DNA from: Anaerolineales bacterium
Lineage (GTDB): Bacteria; Chloroflexota; Anaerolineae; Anaerolineales; UBA6663
Assembly: GCA_020850595.1 (NCBI GenBank)
Contig: JADZEK010000013.1
Location: forward strand, 1-64,000
DNA: 64,000 nt
Direction: 5' to 3'
Below, one piece after another: positions 37,197 through 45,861 of this stretch; position 1 is the stretch's first letter; each line of letters begins with the position of its first letter. Below the pieces are notes generated by a model that was not told the DNA's origin, searched no databases, and saw only the letters and a list, made by a program, of their open reading frames with translations. The position numbers and the translations under genes are program-made.

Positions 37197-37993
37197 TATT
37201 CCACTTTGGTCAGCCGGCTGATGATTTCGTAGAAGACGAAGAAATTCGGCACCTGCGGCACCGACACCGCCGCCCAGTTGAACCAGCCCTTGCCCTCTTT
37301 CTTGATCGAGATGTTGCCTTTCTCGATCTTGACGCTGGGGATCTGCGACCAGGGCAGTTCTTTCTTGCCAGAATAGAGATTGGCCTTATCAAGCGCCAGC
37401 GGCCCGAAGTTCAGCCTTTGGCCGTTCTGCAGCGCCTGCCAGTAGCGTGGGAGGAGCGCCCCCACCACGCCCTGTTGAATGGCGCGGCCCAGCTCCTCCA
37501 CGTTCTTGCCCAGGCTGTCGTTAAAGACCAGCTTCTCTCCCGCGTTAGTCTGCACCGTGTAGACGTGCGTCGTGCCGGTGTACACGCCGTTCGTGTAGTG
37601 CTTGGTCACCGCCTGCCACACCGCGGCCACGTCGGCCCAGGCCGCTTGCTGAATCCCCTTGCGCGTGTTCAGCGCCACGCCCTGCTCATACAGCGCGGCG
37701 GCCAGCGTCCAGCTGCGCCAGGCCGAAAATAGGATGCCCGCCCCCAGGAGAAAAGCGATAACGGCCATCACCAGCCAGGGGATCACCGCCTCGGCGACCT
37801 TTACCATGCCGCGCTCCTGGTAAGTGACATAGCCCATGAAGACGCCGAAGAGCGTCAGCGCCGGTCCGCCTGCCACCAAGCCCAACCCGACGATCACGCT
37901 CACCCAGCGCCCTCGTCCGCGCGGCACGTATTCAGCCTTGAGTTGGCCGAGACCAATGACGGATTGAAACGGTGAAGACGTGGATGTTTGCAT
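37196..37993 (-). CDS. DUF6585-like membrane protein
   Basis: A 265-residue protein with two transmembrane helices (about residues 32-58 and 74-97) followed by a long soluble domain with YEQGVALNTRKGIQQAAWADVAAVWQAV, a PH-like beta pattern, and NLYSGKKELPWSQIPSVKIEKGNISI. This order (membrane hairpin plus repeated PH-like domains) fits DUF6585, whose function is unknown. The ATG at 37993 gives a clean N-terminus. Its stop codon shares one base with the start of the amine-oxidase-like gene (TAATG), so the two are translationally coupled and may act together at the cell surface. Confidence 0.72.
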   Translation of the reverse strand: MQTSTSSPFQSVIGLGQLKAEYVPRGRGRWVSVIVGLGLVAGGPALTLFGVFMGYVTYQERGMVKVAEAVIPWLVMAVIAFLLGAGILFSAWRSWTLAAALYEQGVALNTRKGIQQAAWADVAAVWQAVTKHYTNGVYTGTTHVYTVQTNAGEKLVFNDSLGKNVEELGRAIQQGVVGALLPRYWQALQNGQRLNFGPLALDKANLYSGKKELPWSQIPSVKIEKGNISIKKEGKGWFNWAAVSVPQVPNFFVFYEIISRLTKVE

Positions 37994-38084
37994 GGCTCGC
38001 TCAGCGACAAGGTTGGTTGGGCCAATCGGGCGGCGCTGCCTACTTATACTATGTCCCGTCCGCGCCCGCAATCCGTCCCTGCGC

Positions 38085-41000
38085 CTACCCGCGGCGCCAC
38101 CGCTCCGGCAGAATGCCGCGCAGCAGCGCCAGCTCGCCCGGCCCGAAGGGCCGTAGCGCGGCCAACGCCCCCGCGTAGACGACCAGCCCGGCCAACAGCG
38201 CCAGCCCCGGCTGCACCGGCCACACCAGCAGCGTTACGGCCCCCATTCCCGCCGCCGCCAGCCACAGCCGCCCCAACACGCTCAGCCACGCCACCGGCCC
38301 AGCGCTGCGCCGGAAGTAGCGGTAGAACAATAGCCCCTCGATAACCTCCGAGGCGATGGTCACCGCGGCGGCGGCGGCGAAGCCATAGCGGGGCAGCAGC
38401 GCCAGGTTGAACGCCACGTTGAAGACCAGTGACACCGCGAAGGCCCGCGTCAGAGCGCGCTGCTGGCCGAGCGCGATGAGCACATAGTTCGTGATGCTGT
38501 TCACCCACCCGAACGGGATAGACCACACCAGGATCGCCAACGCCAGCGCCCCTTGCGGCAAATACTCCGCCCCGCCCAGCAGCCCCACCAGCGGCGTCGC
38601 CAGCGCTGCGGTGACCACCGCCACCGGCAGCGCTACCATGACCAGCAGCTTCACGGCCAGCAGATAGCTGCGCCGCAGCGCCCCCGGATCGTTGGCGGCC
38701 TGGCGCGATAACACCGGGAACAACGCGAATGTGAACAAAGACGGAATAGTGTTGAAAGCGTCAATGTACTTGTAGCCGGTGCTGTACCAGCCCACCTCCG
38801 TTGGCCCGCGCACCGGCTCCAGCAGGGTCACATCCACCTTAAAAAACAAGGTCGCCAGCAGGTTGTTGAGCATCAGCGGGAAGCTCTCGCGCAGGGCGTG
38901 GCGTTGAAAACCCGCGTCGAGCTGCGCCGGGCGGCGCGCCTCCGCGAGCAGCCGCCACGCCAGCGTGCCCAGGATGCTCAGCGTCAGCACGTTCACCGCC
39001 ACGCTCACGCCCGCCAGCCCCACAAAGCCCAGGCCTGCCACCAGCGCCACCGTGCCCAGGCTCACGCGCGCCAGCGTCGCCACCGTCGCCACGGCCGCCG
39101 GGTACTCGGCCCGCTCGAAGGCGCGGAACAGCCCGGCCAGCCCGGTGGCGAGCGTCGCCGGGGCTTGCGCCAGCACCAGCAGCGCAATGGCCCACAGCGT
39201 GTCGTTCGTCAGCCGGTCGGGGTGAAGCGCGCCCAGGCCGAACGGCAGCGCGAACGAAGGCAGCCTTTGCCGCGCCAGCAGGAACAGCCCCAGCGCCGGG
39301 ATCGCCGCCAGCCCCAGCAGCAAGCGCAGCACTGTCGTGTTGAGCAAATACCGACTGGCGTGAGCGCGGTCGCGGGCCACGTCGCGCATCAGCAGCGTGT
39401 CGAGGCCGTAGTTGGTCACAATCTCGAACCAGCCGAACACGACGACCGCGAAGTAATACTTGCCCGCGTCCTCCGGTTCGAGCACACGCAGCATGAACGC
39501 GGCGAACACCAGGTCAATCAGCCGGTTGCCCAGGTTGAGCGCGATCGGCGCGAGCGAGTTCTTCGCCACGCGCCGCGCCGTCGAGTCCACCGCCGCCTCG
39601 CGGTAGAAATAGCGCCAGGTAAACACCCCTAGCATGAAGACCAGCGTGACCAAGGCGATGAACGACGTCACCCCGCCCAATTTCACCGAGTCCGGGCTGT
39701 ATTTGAAGCGCACCGTCCAGTCGCCGGGCGGCAGTTGCACTCCGCGGAAGTTGCCGTTGACCAGCGTAATGCTTAGCGGGCGCTCGGCTTCCTCGCCCGC
39801 GCCGGTCGGGCGGACATACGCCTTCCAGCCGGGAAAGTACGAATCAGCCAGCACCAGCCATGCCGCCTCGTCCACCGCCGCCGTGACGAGTACCTCGTTG
39901 GGCGCGTAGACGATATCCTCCACCGGCGCGGGCCACGCCGGGGCGGGGGGCACGGGGCCAGCCTCGGCCCCCGGCTGCTCCAGGATGACGTAAGCGCGTG
40001 GGTCAATGCCCTGCATGGCCGCGCCGAAGTCGGGCACGGTTAGCGTCTGCGCCGCGGGCAGCGTGTAGGCCCGCGCCAGCGCGTGCTCATTGCGGTAAAT
40101 GCGCACCTCGCCGTCGTACACCAGCGTGTACTGCGGGTCGTCAATCACGTCCTGCGTCAAGACATACCGCACGTTCAGCATATCGAGCAGCGGCGAGTGC
40201 AGCGCTCCCGGCTCGCTCAGCGGCGCGATGCGGTTAAAATCCAGCTCATACTGGTTCTGGATCAGCTGCATGTAGCGCTTATATTGCTGCGTGAAAATCG
40301 AGTCGTAGCCGCGCACGTCGTACAGGTCGAAATACCACCCGGCGTTGGCGTTAAACGGCTTGGGCTGCGTCTCCCCCGCCGGCGCGGGCGGGTCATACGT
40401 GGTGTAGCGCCACAGGCCCGGGTCGGCCTCCCTAAGGAAGCTGACCGACGGCGGTGTGTAGGTCAGGATGTCCGGGTTAGCGGCCGGGTTGAAACCCCAC
40501 CCGGCGGCGGCCAGGTCCACCACCAGCAGCGCCACGGCCGCGTAGGCCCACACTGGCTGCCCGCGCCACTTCCGCGCCCACCGGCTCAGGCGTACCACCA
40601 GCCCCGTGCCCATCGCCAGTCCGGCGAACTGCGCCAGCCAGCGCGCCTCGTAGGAGAAGAACATGCGGCCGTCCGCGAAGGCTCGGCTTGCCAGGGCCAG
40701 GTCCTGCACCAGCCGCTTGGTCAGCGCGTCCAATCCCAGCGCGTCGTAGCCCAGCCGCGCCACGGCCAGCGCCGCCAGCGTGGCCGCGCCGCCCCACACC
40801 AGCAGGCCCGCCAGTCCCATTGCCGGCGTCGGATCGGCCCACAGCCACAGGGGCCGCAGCCAGGCCGGCCCGCGCCCCGGCGAGCGTCGCTCGGCCTCGA
40901 CCCACAGCCTTTCTAGTCCAAACGCCGTCAGCACCGCCACGCACAGTGATAGCGGCCACACCCACCGGAATGGCGAGTGCAGTTGGTTGATCCCCGGCAG

Positions 41001-42359
41001 CCAAAAGATCAGCGCGTACAGCCGCGTCGGGAAGATAAAGCCCAGCGCCAGCAGCGCCAGCAGCGTGAAGAACGCCACCGTGCCCAGCCCCGTGCTGCTC
41101 CCCTCCCCAGCGCCAGACTCTCCCGGCCTCCGAGTCCCCGGAGCCACGCGCCTCCCCCTCCAACTGCCCACGACCTCCTTCAGCCCGCCCCACACCGCCA
41201 CCGCGCTCAGCACCAGCGGCAGCAGCCCTACGTACGCCCCGCCCTCCACGAAGTTCTTGATACCCCAATCAATCGTGTCGGTGCGCTGGCCCAGCGCGTT
41301 CTGGGTCACGGCCACCCATCCGCCGCTGAATAGGTCGAAATAGCCGTGGTGCGCCGGGTTGCCGAAGAAGTTGGGCACCAGGAAGTGAACCACCCGCCGC
41401 CAGGGGAACGACCAGCCGACGATCTGATCGAACGTCGCCGAGCCGCTGCGGAAGTTGTGCTGCACCAGTTCGATCAACGGGATGAACTGGATAGCGCCCA
41501 ACGCCAGGCCCACGCCCACCATCGCCAGCAGCGCCGCCCCCCGTGTCATCAGCCGCTGCGCGCCTGCGCCGCGCTCCCCCTCCCGCCCGCGCAGCAGCGG
41601 CAGCGTCAGCCCGCCCAGCCGCCACCCTGCGTACAGCCCCGCGATCAGCAGCGTGTAGTAAAGAATCTCGACATGCCCGGCCAGCACCTGCATGCCCAGC
41701 GCCCCCGCGCCGAGCGCCAGCCACGGCACGGTGGCCGGCCGCCCGCCCAGCGCCCGCTGCTGGCGCACAATCAGGTCTACTGCCAGCAGCACCAGCGGCA
41801 GCCAGGCCGCCGCCGCCGTGATCATCGGGAAGACGACGCTGACCACCATGAACAGGCTCAACTCATACACGATCGCGCCCACCAGCGCAGCCCAGCGCCG
41901 CCGCCCCAGCGCCCGGATAAAAAGGTAGGCGAATAGCCCAGCCAGGAAGAACTGCGACACCGTGAACACGCCGTAGGCGCGCGGCAGCGGGATGAGGTAA
42001 TAAATGACCGAGAACGGGTATAGCGCCGAGTGCTGGCCGCCGGCCAGGAACGGCAGCCCGGCGAACTGGTAGGGGTTCCACAGCGGCAGTTCGCCGGCCT
42101 GGAGCGACTCGAGGATGAATTTCTTCCAGGGGTAGTTTTCGAGCACCAGGTCGTCCAGCAGCTTGTTGTGCGGGACGATGGGCGCGGCCGCGCCGAACTC
42201 GGCGGCGGCGCTGCGCCACGGCTCGATCGCCAGCAGGTTGTCGGCCGGGAGCAGGGTGCGCCCGCCCAGCGTGACCGGCGCGAACAACGTCAGCGGCAAC
42301 AGCAGCAGCCCTAGCGCCACGAGCAAGTCGGGCGCCAGGCGGCGGACCAGCGGGCGCAT
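38085..42359 (-). CDS. Fusion of YfhO-type membrane glycosyltransferase and polysaccharide flippase
   Basis: A 1424-residue protein joining two families. About residues 1-925 match YfhO-like GT-C enzymes, multi-helix proteins that use a lipid-phosphate sugar to decorate surface polymers: LFAPVTLGGRTLLPADNLL, PLWNPYQFAGLPFLAGGQHSALYP and a large extracytoplasmic domain (about 640-890). From about 935 (KNSLAPIALNLGNRLIDLVFAAFMLR) a complete Wzx/MATE-type flippase of 12 to 14 helices follows, with EPEDAGKYYFAVVVFG and VDVTLLEPVRGPTEVGWYS. No stop or frame change separates the halves. The ATG at 42359 lies five bases after the polyprenyl-phosphate sugar synthase gene, which probably makes the lipid donor used here. 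Confidence 0.85.
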   Translation of the reverse strand: MRPLVRRLAPDLLVALGLLLLPLTLFAPVTLGGRTLLPADNLLAIEPWRSAAAEFGAAAPIVPHNKLLDDLVLENYPWKKFILESLQAGELPLWNPYQFAGLPFLAGGQHSALYPFSVIYYLIPLPRAYGVFTVSQFFLAGLFAYLFIRALGRRRWAALVGAIVYELSLFMVVSVVFPMITAAAAWLPLVLLAVDLIVRQQRALGGRPATVPWLALGAGALGMQVLAGHVEILYYTLLIAGLYAGWRLGGLTLPLLRGREGERGAGAQRLMTRGAALLAMVGVGLALGAIQFIPLIELVQHNFRSGSATFDQIVGWSFPWRRVVHFLVPNFFGNPAHHGYFDLFSGGWVAVTQNALGQRTDTIDWGIKNFVEGGAYVGLLPLVLSAVAVWGGLKEVVGSWRGRRVAPGTRRPGESGAGEGSSTGLGTVAFFTLLALLALGFIFPTRLYALIFWLPGINQLHSPFRWVWPLSLCVAVLTAFGLERLWVEAERRSPGRGPAWLRPLWLWADPTPAMGLAGLLVWGGAATLAALAVARLGYDALGLDALTKRLVQDLALASRAFADGRMFFSYEARWLAQFAGLAMGTGLVVRLSRWARKWRGQPVWAYAAVALLVVDLAAAGWGFNPAANPDILTYTPPSVSFLREADPGLWRYTTYDPPAPAGETQPKPFNANAGWYFDLYDVRGYDSIFTQQYKRYMQLIQNQYELDFNRIAPLSEPGALHSPLLDMLNVRYVLTQDVIDDPQYTLVYDGEVRIYRNEHALARAYTLPAAQTLTVPDFGAAMQGIDPRAYVILEQPGAEAGPVPPAPAWPAPVEDIVYAPNEVLVTAAVDEAAWLVLADSYFPGWKAYVRPTGAGEEAERPLSITLVNGNFRGVQLPPGDWTVRFKYSPDSVKLGGVTSFIALVTLVFMLGVFTWRYFYREAAVDSTARRVAKNSLAPIALNLGNRLIDLVFAAFMLRVLEPEDAGKYYFAVVVFGWFEIVTNYGLDTLLMRDVARDRAHASRYLLNTTVLRLLLGLAAIPALGLFLLARQRLPSFALPFGLGALHPDRLTNDTLWAIALLVLAQAPATLATGLAGLFRAFERAEYPAAVATVATLARVSLGTVALVAGLGFVGLAGVSVAVNVLTLSILGTLAWRLLAEARRPAQLDAGFQRHALRESFPLMLNNLLATLFFKVDVTLLEPVRGPTEVGWYSTGYKYIDAFNTIPSLFTFALFPVLSRQAANDPGALRRSYLLAVKLLVMVALPVAVVTAALATPLVGLLGGAEYLPQGALALAILVWSIPFGWVNSITNYVLIALGQQRALTRAFAVSLVFNVAFNLALLPRYGFAAAAAVTIASEVIEGLLFYRYFRRSAGPVAWLSVLGRLWLAAAGMGAVTLLVWPVQPGLALLAGLVVYAGALAALRPFGPGELALLRGILPERWRRG

Positions 42360-42364
42360 GGCGC

Positions 42365-43120
42365 TCAGGCCGTCACCGGCTGCGCGGCGCGGCGCTGCGC
42401 GGGCGTCAGCCGGCCGTGGCGCACGGCCACCTCCCACACCCGCCAGGCCGCCTCCAGCTTCACCGGAATGGTCATCTTCGACCGCCCGATGCGCCGGTCT
42501 TCAAAGTAAATCGGCTGCTCCAACACGCGGTATCCCAGGCGCTGGGCCACATAGGCCATCTCCACCTGGAAGACGTAGCCGTTGGAGTGGATGCGGTCCA
42601 GGCCGATGCCCTCCAGCGTGGCCCGCCGCCAGACCTTAAAGCCCGCTGTAGCGTCTTCGGCGCGGATGCCGAGGATGGCGCGCGCATAGCGGTTCGCCCA
42701 CAGCGAGAGCGCCACGCGGCCCTTCTCCCAGCGCTCGTCCAACTTGCCGTCGGCCACGTAGCGCGACCCGACGACCACATCGTACTCCGCCAGCTTTTCG
42801 ATGAAAGGCGGCAGGTAGCTGGGCGAGTGCGAGAAATCACAGTCCATTTGCACGACCACGTCGGCGCCCTCGGCCAGCGCCCGCCGAAACCCGGCCACGT
42901 AAGCCGTGCCTAGCCCGCCCTTGCCCGTGCGGTGAATCACGCCTAACCGGTCGGGGTAAGCGCCGGCCAGCCGGTCGGCCACAGCCCCCGTTCCGTCGGG
43001 CGAGGCATCATCCACCACCAATACGCGCAGGCCCGGCAGCGGCAAGGCCCACAGCGCCTCAGCCATGTCCGCCAGGTTGTCGGCTTCGTTAAACGTGGGT
43101 AAGACGACGATGATTTCCAC
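42365..43120 (-). CDS. Polyprenol-phosphate mannose/glucose synthase (DPM1-like GT2)
   Basis: A 251-residue family 2 glycosyltransferase that would transfer mannose or glucose from a nucleotide sugar to polyprenyl phosphate on the inner face of the membrane. It has [34 protein letters not shown], the metal-binding [15 protein letters not shown], and the [19 protein letters not shown] ending of dolichol-phosphate-mannose-synthase-like enzymes. There are no C-terminal helices, as in the soluble DPM1 type. The start is a GTG at 43120; a TTG at 43141 is possible. It lies just upstream of the YfhO-flippase fusion, and the pair makes sense as donor synthesis plus transfer. Confidence 0.93.
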   Translation of the reverse strand: MEIIVVLPTFNEADNLADMAEALWALPLPGLRVLVVDDASPDGTGAVADRLAGAYPDRLGVIHRTGKGGLGTAYVAGFRRALAEGADVVVQMDCDFSHSPSYLPPFIEKLAEYDVVVGSRYVADGKLDERWEKGRVALSLWANRYARAILGIRAEDATAGFKVWRRATLEGIGLDRIHSNGYVFQVEMAYVAQRLGYRVLEQPIYFEDRRIGRSKMTIPVKLEAAWRVWEVAVRHGRLTPAQRRAAQPVTA

Positions 43121-43217
43121 CAGGCTCGCTGTCAGCAGCAAAAAACGCGGGGGAGGAGGCCCCCCGGCCCGGCGGTCAGGCGCTGCCCCGCGCCGCGCTG
43201 GGGGTGTCGGCGGGCGC

Positions 43218-43850
43218 CTAGGCGACCGGCTGCTTTTGTACGATCAGCACGCAGGCCTCGTCTCCGCAGCCCACGCACTTAGACTCTTGTACGCGAAATT
43301 CGTGCCCGCCCGACAGCCAGCGCAGGCCCTCGGCCAGCAGCCCCGCCCCGGCATGGCACATGGGCTTGTCGCTCTTGCGGCCCCAGCACACCGGGCAGGG
43401 CTTCATGGTGTAGTAGAACTCGGTCGGCGTCTCGCTTACCGTGCTCTTCTGGTCGCTCACCTGGCTGAAGATCTTCGCCATGGCCGGAATGCCGATTTTC
43501 AGCTTCGTGCCCAGCGGCAGCACCTTGAAGGCCAAGTCGCCCGCGCCCGCCAGCGCCCCAAAGTGGCGCAGGCCCTGCGCGAACGAAGCCCGGCCCGCCC
43601 GCAGCGCCAGGCCGCGCCCGCCGCGCGCCCCGTACATCTCCTCCAGTGCGCCGTTTAGGGCCGAGTAATCTGCGAAGTCAAACTCGCGATTCAGGTTGTT
43701 CGGGGGGTAGTTGTCCAGCAGGTGCGGCAGCCCCGCCAGGTTCAGAATGGCGTTCAGGCCGTTCTTGCCCATCACCTCTTCCATGGCCTGCAAGTAGATG
43801 CGGGCGATGTTATTCGGGTAGAACAGGCCGCTCTTCGCGATGGGCTCCAC
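43218..43850 (-). CDS. V4R domain protein
   Basis: A 210-residue soluble protein. The region from about 85 to 205 follows the V4R (4-vinyl reductase) small-molecule-binding domain, ending with [30 protein letters not shown] and [16 protein letters not shown]; the Cys and His residues there could bind metal. The N-terminal part ([43 protein letters not shown]) is helical. V4R proteins often act as sensory domains for hydrocarbons or heme-like ligands. It follows the Roadblock gene by 23 bases, so they are probably one operon with a signalling role. Confidence 0.83.
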   Translation of the reverse strand: MEPIAKSGLFYPNNIARIYLQAMEEVMGKNGLNAILNLAGLPHLLDNYPPNNLNREFDFADYSALNGALEEMYGARGGRGLALRAGRASFAQGLRHFGALAGAGDLAFKVLPLGTKLKIGIPAMAKIFSQVSDQKSTVSETPTEFYYTMKPCPVCWGRKSDKPMCHAGAGLLAEGLRWLSGGHEFRVQESKCVGCGDEACVLIVQKQPVA

Positions 43851-43873
43851 GTTCGCTCCTGCGCCCCAGCGCC

Positions 43874-44245
43874 CTAAACCAGTTTCGCCAGGTCGTCTAC
43901 AGCGCGGCGCATGTCCAGCAGCACCAGGCCCATCTTGGCGCCCTCGCGGGCCAGCACCGTCAGCACCGCCTCGCTGCCCAGGCTTTGCAGAATCACAAAG
44001 CCCTTTTCCCCTTTGATCTGCACCTCGCTCAAGCCGCCGCGCCCCAGTTCCGAAGCGATGCGCTCGCCTAGCGACAGCATGGCCGCCGACATGGCCGAAA
44101 CGCGGTCCTCCTCCACCTCGCGCGGCAGGGCCGTGGCGATGGGCAGCCCGTCCACGCTGACGATGGCCGACGCTTCGATATCCGGGCTGCTCACCTGCAT
44201 GTCGCGCAGGCGGTCCACCATGAGTTCGGTGCGAGTTTTGGCCAA
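43874..44245 (-). CDS. Roadblock/LC7 domain protein
   Basis: A 123-residue protein covered by one Roadblock/LC7 domain: VDRLRDMQVSSPDIEASAIVSVDGLPIATAL, SAMSAAMLSLGERIASELGRGGLSEVQIKG, FVILQSLGSEAVLTVLAREGAKMGLVLLDMRR. These proteins form dimers that regulate small Ras-like GTPases (MglB with MglA) or serve as signalling scaffolds. No MglA-like GTPase gene is in the window. An upstream GGGAGAG gives a good ribosome binding site. It probably heads a two-gene operon with the V4R protein. Confidence 0.92.
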   Translation of the reverse strand: MAKTRTELMVDRLRDMQVSSPDIEASAIVSVDGLPIATALPREVEEDRVSAMSAAMLSLGERIASELGRGGLSEVQIKGEKGFVILQSLGSEAVLTVLAREGAKMGLVLLDMRRAVDDLAKLV

Positions 44246-44449
44246 GGTAGCTCTCCCTGTGCGCCGGGCGCGGTACTGCTCATTTGGGGGCGGAACGCGG
44301 CCAATTTAGCACAGGCATATGGGGCTGTCAAGCACAGCCCATCCGGCCCAGCCGCCCAGGTTTGACTCTAACGAACCCCAAACTATCCTCGCGTAGCCTG
44401 TCGGCTGGCTGACATCTCCTCGCTCCGGTGCGCTCTCCCGCCCCAGGGC

Positions 44450-44458
44450 TGGTATAAT
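44450..44458 (+). promoter_or_regulatory. Extended -10 promoter of the DedA gene
   Basis: TGGTATAAT is a perfect extended -10 element, 31 bases upstream of the DedA start codon. No -35 of note lies at the right distance. The same form recurs before tRNA-Leu, tRNA-Asp and lspA. Confidence 0.65.
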
Positions 44459-44489
44459 CGCGCCACGCTACGCCCTGAGAGGTATTCTG

Positions 44490-45134
44490 ATGGAGTTTTT
44501 GGACCCCCGGCACCTGATCGAGACCTTTGGCTACATCGGCCTGTTTGTGATTGTCTTCGCCGAGTCGGGCCTATTCTTCGGCTTCTTCCTGCCCGGCGAC
44601 AGCCTGCTGCTCACAGCCGGGCTGTTCGCCTCCAACGGCGTGCTCGATGAGCGTCTCTTGCTGCCCATTGTCTTCGTCGCCGCCGTGCTGGGCGACAACG
44701 TGGGCTATTGGTTCGGCCGCAAGACCGGGCCGCCGCTCTTCAAACGTGAGAAGTCGCTGCTCTTTCGCCCCAAAAACCTGGAGGCCGCCCGCAACTTCTA
44801 CGAGAAGCACGGCGGCAAGACCATCATCCTGGCCCGCTTCATGCCCTTCATTCGCACCTTCGCCCCCATCGTGGCGGGTGCGGTAGACATGAACTACCGC
44901 AGTTTCATGCTCTACAACCTCGCTGGCGCGTTCCTGTGGGGCATCGGCGTCACCATGGCCGGCTTTCTGCTGGGCCGCATGTTCGCCCCCGAAGTCCTCG
45001 ACCGCTACTTCCTGATCATCGTCGTGGTGGTGGTGCTCCTCTCCGTGCTGCCCACGGCCCTGCACCTCTGGAAGGAAAACGGCCCCAGCCTCCTGGCCCG
45101 CCTGCGCGGCCGGCCCGCCCCCGCCGACGACTAA
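44490..45134 (+). CDS. DedA family membrane protein
   Basis: A 214-residue integral membrane protein of the DedA/VTT (SNARE-associated) family, now linked to recycling of undecaprenyl phosphate or other lipids across the membrane. Landmarks are ESGLFFGFFLPGDSLLLTAGLFA near the N-terminus, GDNVGYWFGRKTGPPLF, and the functional FYEKHGGKTIILARFMPFIRTFAPIVAGAVDMNYRSFMLYN with the conserved Arg residues. Helices at the C-terminus complete the usual topology. It is a single plus-strand gene between minus-strand operons. Confidence 0.94.
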   Translation: MEFLDPRHLIETFGYIGLFVIVFAESGLFFGFFLPGDSLLLTAGLFASNGVLDERLLLPIVFVAAVLGDNVGYWFGRKTGPPLFKREKSLLFRPKNLEAARNFYEKHGGKTIILARFMPFIRTFAPIVAGAVDMNYRSFMLYNLAGAFLWGIGVTMAGFLLGRMFAPEVLDRYFLIIVVVVVLLSVLPTALHLWKENGPSLLARLRGRPAPADD

Positions 45135-45216
45135 GCCTCCCCCTCCGTCGCTCTATTAACAGCCGGGCTGGCAGATCGCCGGCCCGGTTTGCCCCAACGC
45201 GCAGTCTGCTCGTCGG

Positions 45217-45861
45217 CTATTGTTCGTCAATCACCACGCTGTTAATCACATCCCCCTTTTCCAGCGGGTTGGCGTTGGGGTCGCGCAGCGTCAGCTTCTC
45301 CACCACTTCCATGCCCGCTACCACTTGCCCAAAGATCGTGTAGCCGCCGTCCAGCCCCGGCTGCGGCCCGTAGGAGATGAAGAACTGGCTGCCGTTCCGG
45401 TCCGCGCCGCTGTTCGCCATGGCGACCACGCCCGCCTTGTCGAACTTCAGCCCGGCGCTGGTCTCGTTCGGGATGAAGTAGCCCGGCCCGCCGCCGCCCG
45501 TGCCGGTCGGGTCGCCTGCCTGGGCCACAAACCCCGACAACACTCGGTGAAAGGTGACGCCATCGTAATAACCCTGGCGGGCCAGGAAGACGAAATTGTT
45601 GACCGTGATCGGCGCGGCCTGCGCCAGCAACTGCATGACGATGTCGCCCTTGTCGAGCTTGAGCGTGGCAACATACTGCCTGCTGGTGTCAATCAGCATG
45701 ACCGGCGGCTCGTCCCATTGCAGCGCGCCCGGCGCCTTGGCCTTCGGCATGAAGATGTTGATCAGCAGCAGCAGGGCGGCGATGACCAGCGCGCCGCCGA
45801 TGACGTAAACGACCAGGTTCTGAGTGCCGCGCGCGGCGCGGGCTGCCCTTCGTTTGCTCAT
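45217..45861 (-). CDS. Cyclophilin-type peptidyl-prolyl isomerase, membrane-anchored
   Basis: A 214-residue protein with a single N-terminal membrane helix (about residues 16-38; NLVVYVIGGALVIAALLLLINIF) and an extracytoplasmic cyclophilin domain (about 60-214). The domain has MQLLAQAAPITVNNFVFLARQGYYDGVTFHRVLSGFVAQAGDPTGTG and GADRNGSQFFISYGPQPGLDGGYTIFGQV with the catalytic FHR and the QFF pocket. It would speed folding of exported proteins. Its ATG overlaps the stop of the fused DsbA-cyclophilin gene (ATGA), so it is a coupled partner and its cyclophilin domain is probably a duplicate. Confidence 0.93.
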   Translation of the reverse strand: MSKRRAARAARGTQNLVVYVIGGALVIAALLLLINIFMPKAKAPGALQWDEPPVMLIDTSRQYVATLKLDKGDIVMQLLAQAAPITVNNFVFLARQGYYDGVTFHRVLSGFVAQAGDPTGTGGGGPGYFIPNETSAGLKFDKAGVVAMANSGADRNGSQFFISYGPQPGLDGGYTIFGQVVAGMEVVEKLTLRDPNANPLEKGDVINSVVIDEQ

